A stretch of 64,000 nt of DNA from Neurospora crassa OR74A (taxonomy: Eukaryota > Ascomycota > Sordariomycetes > Sordariales > Sordariaceae): assembly GCF_000182925.2 (NCBI RefSeq), contig NC_026504.1:3224001-3288000 (forward strand), in the 5' to 3' direction. Below, one piece after another: positions 55,273 through 64,000 of the stretch. How positions within the stretch are numbered: the first letter of the stretch is position 1; the number at the start of each line of letters is the position of its first letter. Under the pieces are notes generated by a model. The model was not told the origin of the DNA. It made no database searches and worked only from the letters and a program-made list of their open reading frames with translations. The position numbers and the translations under genes were made by a program.

Positions 55273-56342
55273 TTACTGCTTCTTGGCTTCACGAGCGGCC
55301 TTGCGGAGAGCGCGGTTGCGGATGTCGATGTGCATGTTCTTGTTCAGCCTGAGGGTAAAGTAGCTGTAGGCACCGACAGTGTTCTCAACAACCCACTTGA
55401 ACACAGCATGGCTCCACCAGGGGGTGTAGGTGTTAGGAAAGGGCTCGGAGCTGTTGAGGCCAACCTTGCCGAGAGCAGCGCGGACGAACTGCTTGGGGTT
55501 GGGGATGAGGAGGCTGGTGCGGCGGATCTTGCTCATGGCAGTGGTAACGAGGTAGCTGACAACAAGGTGGACATCGACGCCCTGGTCCTTGAGCTCGGCA
55601 GAGAGAGCGCTGCTCCAGTGCTGGAGGAACGCCTTGCTGCCGCTGTAGGTGGCAAGGTAGGGGGTGGGCATAACACCGGCGAAAGAGCCCATGGTAAGGA
55701 TAAGACCCTTCTTGCGCTGGGCGAGGATGGGAGCGACAACCTTGGTGGTCTTGAGTGTGCCGAGGCAGTTGATGGTGACAATGTTCTGGAGCTCGTCGCG
55801 GTCGGTCTGGAGGAAAGGAACGGGGATGCTGTGGGACTGGCCAACGTTGTTGATCAAGATACCAATGTCGAGGCCCTTGATGAGCTCGGCGAGACGCTCG
55901 TAGTCGGAATCGTCGTCCTTGGAGAAGTCCATGGCGAAAGTCTTGGCCTTGAAACCATCCCATCTGAGCTCGAGCTCCCTAGCAAGGACGTCCAGCTTGG
56001 ACTGAGTGCGAGAGACGAGAACGAGGTTGAAGCCCTTGGAGGCGAGCTGCTGGGCGAACTCCTTTCCGAGACCATCGGAGGCACCAGTGATAACAGCCCA
56101 GGTGCCCTTCTTGCCATACTTGCGGAGCTGTCAAGGTTGATGTTAGCCACATTCACCTGACAATCTTCAGTCCCAAGTAAGTTTGCGAAGAGACGTACGT
56201 TGGTGCCGCTCAGGATGAAAGCGTTAAGGAGCAGCTGGAGGAAAGCGCCGACGCGAGTAGCGACGTAAAGGGCGCCGATGCCAGCAAGGGCCCATTGGCC
56301 ATATTGAGGGACAGTGCCCCAGATCTCGGCAACCTTATCCAT
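55273..56342 (-). CDS. IFA38: Very-long-chain 3-oxoacyl-CoA reductase (IFA38/KAR)
   Basis: Exons 56342-56199 and 56127-55273 (71-bp intron) give 332 residues. A membrane segment (about residues 19-43) near the N-terminus is followed by an SDR fold: [12 protein letters not shown] (NADPH-binding), LINNVG, and catalytic Ser in LTMGSFAG with YSGSK (Tyr/Lys). The C-terminus is lysine-rich (REAKKQ), compatible with ER retention. Yeast Ifa38 and other KARs reduce 3-ketoacyl-CoA in the ER elongase that makes very-long-chain fatty acids for sphingolipids. The gene is divergent from ERG28 with 587 bp between starts. Confidence 0.95.
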
Positions 56343-56929
56343 TGCGTACGGACTGTCGGCGAAAGTCGTTGATGAAGGAACGCCTTTGGTTTGAATCGGG
56401 GAGTTGTGACACTTTCAAAGTTGGGTCCGGTCGCAAATAATTGTTGGGAACTTTTTGGAGGACCTGGGGTCGACTCGCCTACTATGTACACTTGCATGTG
56501 TCAGCCGCCAAGATTTTCGAGACGTCCCGCCCCGCGGCCCCGGCGAGAGGACCTGGGCAGCTGGGTTGTCCCCGCTTTTGCCGAACCATCACTCACTCGA
56601 CGCCGCCATTGAACTCCGACGGAGCTGGCCATGGGCCAATGGATAGAGGAGAAGGGGGAGCCTGGCGGATTTTGTTTGTTGTCTCCAAAATGTCGTCCAA
56701 TGCCCGTGGACCTGCGTCCATGATGCTACGATGACCCCTGTCTCTCGCGCTTGAGAGTGGCCCGAAGTGTGGTTTCCATCCGATCCTCGAGCCGCTGGAA
56801 CAAATGGAGAGCTGCAACAGGAAGGGCAACTAACACCTCAACAACAAAAGGTCTTCTCAATACAAATATCCTGGACTTACGATAGCTTTCTTCCCTGACG
56901 ACAAACCGCTTCATAACTGTTTGAACCAA
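56343..56929. promoter_or_regulatory. Shared divergent promoter region, IFA38/ERG28
   Basis: The 587 bp lie between two divergent ER lipid genes and should contain both promoters. The middle is G/C-rich (CCCGCGGCCCCGGCG near 56531); no TATA box is evident. Small ORFs inside it (56441-56734) have no domain. Confidence 0.5.
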
Positions 56930-57525
56930 ATGGACGCTATCAAGGCTTTCCTGCCTTCGGGCGAGAAGGGTCTCCTTCCCTACTACCTCTTCTTTGTAAG
57001 TTGACGGTTGCTGGTCCCCCTGACTCTTCACATGGTTTCGCAATTAACACGCCCTTCGTCCAGGTCTCCATCGTAGCTATGGGAAACGCCCTCCAAAACT
57101 ACACTACTCTCCACTACACGCGACGCCTTTACAACGGCCGTTTCGTCCCCAACCCTTCCCTGCCGCCCGCAAAGGGCAAATTCAGCCCGGAGGACAGCGT
57201 GGACGTGCTGAAGCCCGTCTCGCCCTCAGAGGCGGAGAAGAAGGAGGCGGCTGCCAAGGACCAAGTCACGCCGCTGGCGGCCCGCGTCTTCGGTACCTAC
57301 ACCTTTATGGCCGGCATCATCCGCTTCTATGCGAGCTACAACCTCGAGAACGAGTCGTTGTACAAGCTCGGTATCTGGACCCATGTCATCGCCGCCGTGC
57401 ACTTTACGAGCGAGTTCTTCATCTACAAGACGCTGCGTTTCAGCGGACCTCAGATCTTCCCCTTCTTGGCGGCGTATGGCGGCACGTTGTGGATGGTGTT
57501 GCAGTATGGTTACTACGTCCAGTAA
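56930..57525 (+). CDS. ERG28: Ergosterol biosynthesis protein ERG28
   Basis: Exons 56930-56995 and 57064-57525 (68-bp intron, phase 0) give 175 residues. Hydrophobic segments include LPYYLFFVSIVAMGNALQNY, RVFGTYTFMAGIIRFYASY and a C-terminal QIFPFLAAYGGTLWMVLQYG. The motifs RVFGTWT-like, RxYxAY-like and HFxSEF (here HFTSEFFIYKTL) identify Erg28. Known Erg28 is an ER scaffold that tethers the C-4 demethylation enzymes Erg25, Erg26 and Erg27. The internal loop (about residues 45-85) is longer and more charged than in yeast. Confidence 0.95.
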
Positions 57526-57742
57526 AAGACAGGTGCAGCTACCAGCTGGTCTTTGGGAATCAAAGCAGGAAGCAGTACATGGCCCCCAAAAAGGAATGGC
57601 GAGTGGACTCGGATCATGACCATAAGAAGCGCGATCGCGTATTAGGTGAAATAAGACTCCGACGATAGGCTTTGTGGAAGATGTACCACTTATTGATACC
57701 CTTTTCGGTCAAGAAGCGAAGCAAGCGCATCATACATTTCCA

Positions 57743-59126
<1,384 letters not shown>

Positions 59127-60687
59127 GGTTGCGCTTCAAGAGGCTTTCAGGAAAAGAGTAATGTGGGAATTGGAAAAGAAGGCTTGCGATCAATCAAGGG
59201 TGTTGATTGGGAAATCAATTTTCTTATAAGTGAGGTGTTCAATAATGTAGATTGGTGGTTGGTATTTTGCACTTTTGAAGTGTATTGGTAGTCATATGCT
59301 CGGGGATAGCATCCCCGAGGCAACCTGGTCACACTTACCGGATTGTTTTTATGGGTACAACGGCCGGGTAGCAGACAAGATGAAAATGATCCGATCTGTT
59401 CGGTGTTCTTCGGCCTTATTGCCTAGAAGCACCCTACAGATCAACGGACCGTTTATTTACAGGAATGAAGTCGCTTGCCTGATAGTGATACACTGGCTCA
59501 GACTGGTGTGCAACTTTTGATGAGCATTCGAACTCGCTTCTTTCCCGAGTTTTCTGAGGCGCAAAAGGCACTGTCATTATCAGACAGCAGCCTGCATCAG
59601 GATGAAATTCATATTCCATGTGTACCTGCCTACTTCAGCTACTGCACTGTTATGGAAGTGTGGAGGGCTACCTCTAAGCTGCTTCAGCCTCCAGTGCGCC
59701 CGGAGAAACAGGGTGAGCGACTGGACGTCAATTGGGATTCACCGTATTGTGTTTCAACTCGAGCACTGATATACTGCAAGATCTGATGCTCTTCAGAGGA
59801 TTAGCATACAAGGAGAGCTTGTGAGTTGGTTACAATACGGGTGAAAACATGGCAGAATTTATAGGAACAAAAACATCACCACTATGATCCCCAATTCGCA
59901 AGCAAATGTCCCCTCGTTGGTCGTTACCCCTCACCATGGTTTACCAATGGAAGCAACCCCGCGTCTAAACAAGTTCTTGTGGGGCTCCTCCGCACCAGGG
60001 GCATGATATTAGTGGAGCGGCTGCACTCGCTCCATGCTTCGCTGTGCGCCAACTTGACAAGGGACTTCGATCCATCAGTCAGGCACACTACGTACCACCT
60101 TGTATTTGTGTAGCAGATCTGACAGACGGCGAGCTTAAAAGTTGACTGACCGTTCTGCCAGAATTTGTTGCAGGATATACCTTGGTACTTTGCCGCCCGA
60201 TCTCTGATGTGTGATATCCTTTGTTCGTCAAGCTCACCGTTCCTTTGTCGACAGTAGAGGTACATGATACGTAAGCAAGTAGCTACGGGTTAGGGTTGTG
60301 CCACAGAAGCGGCAACTCGGGACAACGTCGGAGCCAGAATGACTTGGAAGTGGGCTCCCAGCTGGAGCCACCTGTCCGCTCATTCAGATGTTGCATTGTG
60401 GGAATGCAGCCCCTGGCCCTGCTGGTTCCAGGCGCATCACCCCCTCGTACAACCGCAACATCGTTGCCATCAAGGTCGTCGACATAAGTCCATCGACAAC
60501 TCGCCATCAGCCACCTGGTTCATCAATATACGCATTACAGAAGCCTCGCGAACCTCTGCGCTTTCTGTCAATGCCATCTATGGGGCTTTGAGCGGTGGAA
60601 TTTGGCCTACATTAACCCCTTTTCTGACTCCTCCCGCCCGGCGCATTATCGGATTATCCTAACCCCCGTCCCTCGGGGACATCCACC
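59127..60687. other. Intergenic region, no supported gene
   Basis: The region holds the divergent upstream regions of GAL7 and ADA2. ORF 59924-60265 (minus) has no domain. A single GGGTTAGGG at about 60289 is not a telomeric array. Confidence 0.4.
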
Positions 60688-62504
60688 ATGGGCGTCATCC
60701 GTAAGAAGATCGCTGCACGAGGCGGCGAGGGCGGTGTCAAGTATGTATGCGACGTCTGCTCAGCAGACATAACGTCTACGGTAGGTTTGTGTTTTCATAT
60801 AGTTAACAAGCCTCAACCGTTGTTCTCGTGCTTGGACGTCATATCTCCCTTCCGATGCGGCCGCTACCGCTGCCCCAGACCTCGCGTCGCGCGAATCACG
60901 AGACGACGTTGTGGGGTTGGGGAACCTCTTTGGACTCCAGCCCTCTGGCTCCCAAGAACAACAACGACAACAACAACAACAACAACAAGCAACAACAACA
61001 AGCCAGCTAATCTTTCCACTTCGCACAGGTCCGAATTAGGTGTGCACACAGCGCTTGCAATGAATATGATCTCTGTGTCCAATGCTTTGCGCAAGGAGCG
61101 TCCAGCAATGCGCATCAGCCACAAACCCATCCCTATCGAGTAATCGAACAGAACTCGTTTCCAATCTTCGACCGAGAATGGGGCGCGGACGAGGAGCTCC
61201 TTCTTCTGGAGGGCGCGCAGATCTACGGCTTGGGTTCGTGGGCCGACATTGCGGACCACATCGGCGGCTACCGAAGTAAGGATGAGGTACGCGACCACTA
61301 TCTCCAGGTCTACGTCGACTCGCCCAACTTCCCCCTTCCGAAACGATGCAGTCCCCATGACATGGAACTGGCAAACGAAATCTCTAGAGAAGAATTTCAG
61401 GCGCGCAAGAAGCGACGCATCGAGGAAAGGAGGGAAGCCGCCAAGAACGCCCCAACCCTCCAAGCGAAGACGAAGCCGACAGCCAGTGTTCCATCATGCC
61501 ACGAAATTCAAGGATATATGCCAGGACGTTTGGAGTTTGAGACCGAGTTCTGCAACGAAGCGGAAGAGGCTGTCCAGCTCATGCAGTTCGACCCAGGAGA
61601 TGGAATTAATCCACGGACAGGCGAGCTGGAACCGGAGATGGAGCTCAAACTCACCGTTATGGAGATCTACAACTGCCGGTTGACGCAACGAGTTGAGAGG
61701 AAGAAGGTTATATTTGAGCACAACCTGCTCGATTACAGGGAAAACACAAAGTCGGAAAAGAAGAGGTCGAAGGAGGAACGCGATCTTCTGAACAAGGCGA
61801 AACCCTTTGCGCGGATGATGAATCGCGTCGACTTTGAACAGTTCTGTCAAGGGTTGATTGACGAGCTCAACCTGCGGCAGGCAATTGCACAACTACAGGA
61901 ATGGCGTAGTCTCCGGATTGGTGATCTACGAAGCGGCGAGAAGTATGAGCAGGAGAAGCAGGCACGAATTCAGAAATCAATACCGCTGGGTTCCATGGAC
62001 CGCGAACGACTGGCGAGTGCTCAGCGCAGCAAACAACCGCCACCACCAGATCCGCCAAGTGGCGCGGCTCTGCTGGTCCAACCTGAGCTGCCGGCGCGTA
62101 TGCAGTCACCTCATGTCATCGCCGAGGCCGAGAAACTCAGCAGCATGAAAGTGGAACCCGGGCAAGTCAACAGTGAAAGTGTAATCGTTGCCAATGGCGA
62201 CACTACGCCGTCAAAACACAAGTCCTTACCACAACCCGTTCCCGGGATACAACCTCTTTCACTCTCTCAGGACAATGCTCCCGACCTTCACCTCCTTACG
62301 CCGGAAGAGGTCAAGCTGTGCGAGGTGCTCAGGATTCAGCCGAAGCCTTACCTGATGATCAAGGAGCAGATCCTCAAGGAAGCCGTCAAGGGCAACGGGA
62401 GTTTGAAGAGGAAACAGGCTAAGGACATTTGCAGAGTCGATCAGCAGAAGGGAGGGAGGATTTTTGATTTTATGGTGAATGCGGGTTGGGTGGTGAAGGC
62501 TTAG
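60688..62504 (+). CDS. ADA2: SAGA/ADA complex adaptor ADA2
   Basis: Exon 1 (60688-60780) and exon 2 (61029-62504) give 522 residues over a 248-bp intron. The join builds a complete ZZ zinc finger: [20 protein letters not shown], then [14 protein letters not shown] and [15 protein letters not shown]/Myb-type domain follows ([31 protein letters not shown]), then the central ADA2 region, and a SWIRM domain at the C-terminus ([30 protein letters not shown]). Known ADA2 activates the Gcn5 histone acetyltransferase in SAGA in the nucleus. Length and domain order match the family. Confidence 0.96.
60956..61004 (+). repeat. (AAC)n microsatellite within the ADA2 intron
   Basis: About 16 near-perfect AAC units lie 3' in the intron, just before the branch-site region. 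Growth of the repeat could explain why this intron is over three times the local average. Confidence 0.8.
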
Positions 62505-64000
62505 AGGACCTGACCAGTCTCGAGCACTACATACTGGGAGCAAGGGTTGGACGGGTGGGTGCTTTTGATTTCTACGTGATGAGCGTTGGAGCCGGGCGAA
62601 CGAATTTTACTTCAATAAGACAACGGCGTTTGGGACGGGAGCGAATGACGAGTGCCAAAAGGGATACCCTCATACACACGCTGGTCGGAGAGGGCGTTTC
62701 CTAATAAAGCTCTTTGGAGAGACCGAGTCGGCATGCATCCACATCATATTCACATTGTACATAGTATGTCTTTGGTTTACCATAATACCATTTTACTCTT
62801 TTGCTGGAGCGGGGCTACAATCTAGAGATTAACTGATCTAGTTTTCTTTCCTTCTATACCAACGCCTGCCTGTCTTGCTCCTCCAGCTATGATGAAGGAA
62901 GTGGCGCGTCATGCTTTGCCGCACTATATATTACCATCTATTCCTACGACTCCCATGGCGAAGCCCATATGTCCTTGACGATGTTATTAAGGCGCCTCCT
63001 GAATACATTTCCCAGCCACATGCGCCGCACATCAGGTCGCGGCGTTCAAGTGTTTTGGTTACTGATTACTATCTCTCAAAACTGTTTATCGACCAAATCA
63101 CCGTCAACAGCCTTGTTCAGTGTTCTTCAATGCGAGGCCTCCGGTCGACCATTGTCTCGAATCCGGGCCATGGGTTGGTTACACAGCTTTTGCTGATGTG
63201 CTGTCTGTGCGTCGAGCGAGAGTCTTACATCCGAACAGTCAAATCGCCATACCGAACACGCACATCGCATCGGGTTGCAAGAAGGGAGTCGCTAAGCGCC
63301 TAACATTGATTCGTTGGAGAAAGAGAAAAGAAAAAGGACATCTAATCGTAACATTACATACGCCATTGTTGGTAGATAGGTAGTAAGCGGTTAGCTATAT
63401 ATGTTGTGGTTATCGGTTAGTTTTTTTTTTTTAAAAAAAAATACAAACACTTCAAGGAAGACTTATGGAACGTCAATAGGTAGAAGTCAGATGTGAAGAA
63501 AGATATCTGGATACTCACCTGCATCGAGGAAGAAAGACGATCTTTTTTAGTTGGCGCGTATGACGACACAAGGTCATGAATCTTGATGGAAAGGCCGTCT
63601 TTTCAGGTCTCAAGTAGGTATCCTTAGCATCATTTCTGTTCCTGATACCGCTCGCTGTTCCAGAAAATGTTCCGGGCTTTTCTTGAAACGTTTCTGGGTC
63701 CGGGAGCCGGGTTAAATCGGTCTGCCCTATGAAAATCGCTTCTTTTTTTTTTTTTTTTTTTTTCCACACGGGATCTTGGCCCAGGGGGAAATTGGGACTA
63801 AAGATGAACGTGTTTACATATATAGTGTACGTATTATGTATGTTTTAGGTATGCGAATCGGCTGGCCATTGTTTTGTTTCAAAAGGCGCGACGATGTGCT
63901 GCAGGTCTGGCGCCAGAGATAATGGCCAAGAAGAGCCTATGAGGTCATTCAGACACATGGCCTTCTTTAACATCGATACAGCTGCACACAAGCACATGTA
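62505..64000. other. 3' flank of ADA2, no gene
   Basis: No coding ORF was recognised. A T12A9 palindrome lies at 63419-63441 and a T-tract at about 63743-63763. Short ORFs (62911-63303, 63515-63769) lack domains. A gene may start beyond the window. Confidence 0.4.
63419..63441. repeat. T12A9 palindromic tract
   Basis: Twelve T then nine A form a perfect AT palindrome. Such tracts act as nucleosome-free elements or terminators; no gene context decides this. Confidence 0.6.

Noticed and set aside
55156-56160. 334-codon plus-strand ORF opposite IFA38
   Set aside because: It is an antisense shadow of a well-supported SDR gene; its Val/Glu/Leu-rich translation has no domain.
59924-60265. 113-codon minus-strand ORF upstream of ADA2
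   Set aside because: No domain and no splice signals; composition is not distinct from its surroundings.
60285-60300. GGGTTAGGG telomere-like motif (also TAACCCTAACCC near 32163)
   Set aside because: Only one or two units each; a telomere or interstitial array would have many.

Overview
The window looks like chromosomal DNA of a filamentous ascomycete, most likely a sordariomycete close to Neurospora or Sordaria. Genes on both strands carry short introns (about 50-150 bp, one of 248 bp) with GT-AG borders and CTAAC/CTGAC branch sites. Pre-tRNA genes have short introns after the anticodon. Many gene families are fungal (CAP59-type glycosyltransferase, CalB-type lipase, Yvc1 channel). I found no virus-like element, transposon, rRNA gene or CRISPR array.

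Layout. 0-7 kb: a two-HKD phospholipase D-like gene (+), a DUF3632-like gene (-) and a MYND-finger gene (+). The last two are interrupted by three in-frame TAG codons although the reading frame looks coding on both sides. 7.9-11.3 kb: tRNA-Ala(CGC), a secreted CalB-like lipase (-), tRNA-Phe and tRNA-Arg. 11.7-15.5 kb: a sulfite oxidase-type molybdoenzyme (-) and a GT69 mannosyltransferase (-). 17.2-23.2 kb: a five-exon, 1882-residue DDX60/Ski2-like helicase (+) with a young 105-bp in-frame tandem repeat. 24.4-34.4 kb (all +): a CAP/PR-1 secreted protein, an HDDC2/YfbR-type HD phosphohydrolase, a Ser/Pro-rich protein and an amino-acid permease. 36.9-40.7 kb: a small cysteine-rich secreted protein whose first exon has two codons, a cyanamide hydratase-like HD protein and tRNA-Gly. 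40.9-48.6 kb: a Yvc1-type vacuolar cation channel (-), a relic of an aldo-keto reductase (-), a single-pass Ser/Pro-rich membrane protein (+) and an odd tRNA-like locus. 49.6-62.5 kb: conserved genes NUP170/155 (-), the 3-ketoacyl-CoA reductase IFA38 (-), ERG28 (+), GAL7 (-) and ADA2 (+). The last 1.5 kb shows no gene.

How they fit together. There is no biosynthetic cluster. The clearest functional pairing is IFA38 and ERG28, two ER lipid-synthesis genes that diverge from one 587-bp intergenic region. The two HD-domain enzymes, the lipase, the CAP protein and the small secreted protein are typical accessory genes of this group.

Most interesting signal. Three TAG codons (3510-3512 on the minus strand; 5773-5775 and 6793-6795 on the plus strand) interrupt open frames in two neighbouring genes. 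All three are TAG, never TAA or TGA, and all have G at the next base. Each A can be drawn in a hairpin loop; the 6793 site has a 6-bp stem with a 5-nt loop. This is the profile of premature stops corrected by the A-to-I mRNA editing known from sexual development in Fusarium, Neurospora and Sordaria (UAG read as UGG, Trp). The competing explanation is plain C-to-T (CAG to TAG, RIP-like) nonsense mutation. Gene models were built by eye from splice signals and reading-frame continuity; no homology search was run.
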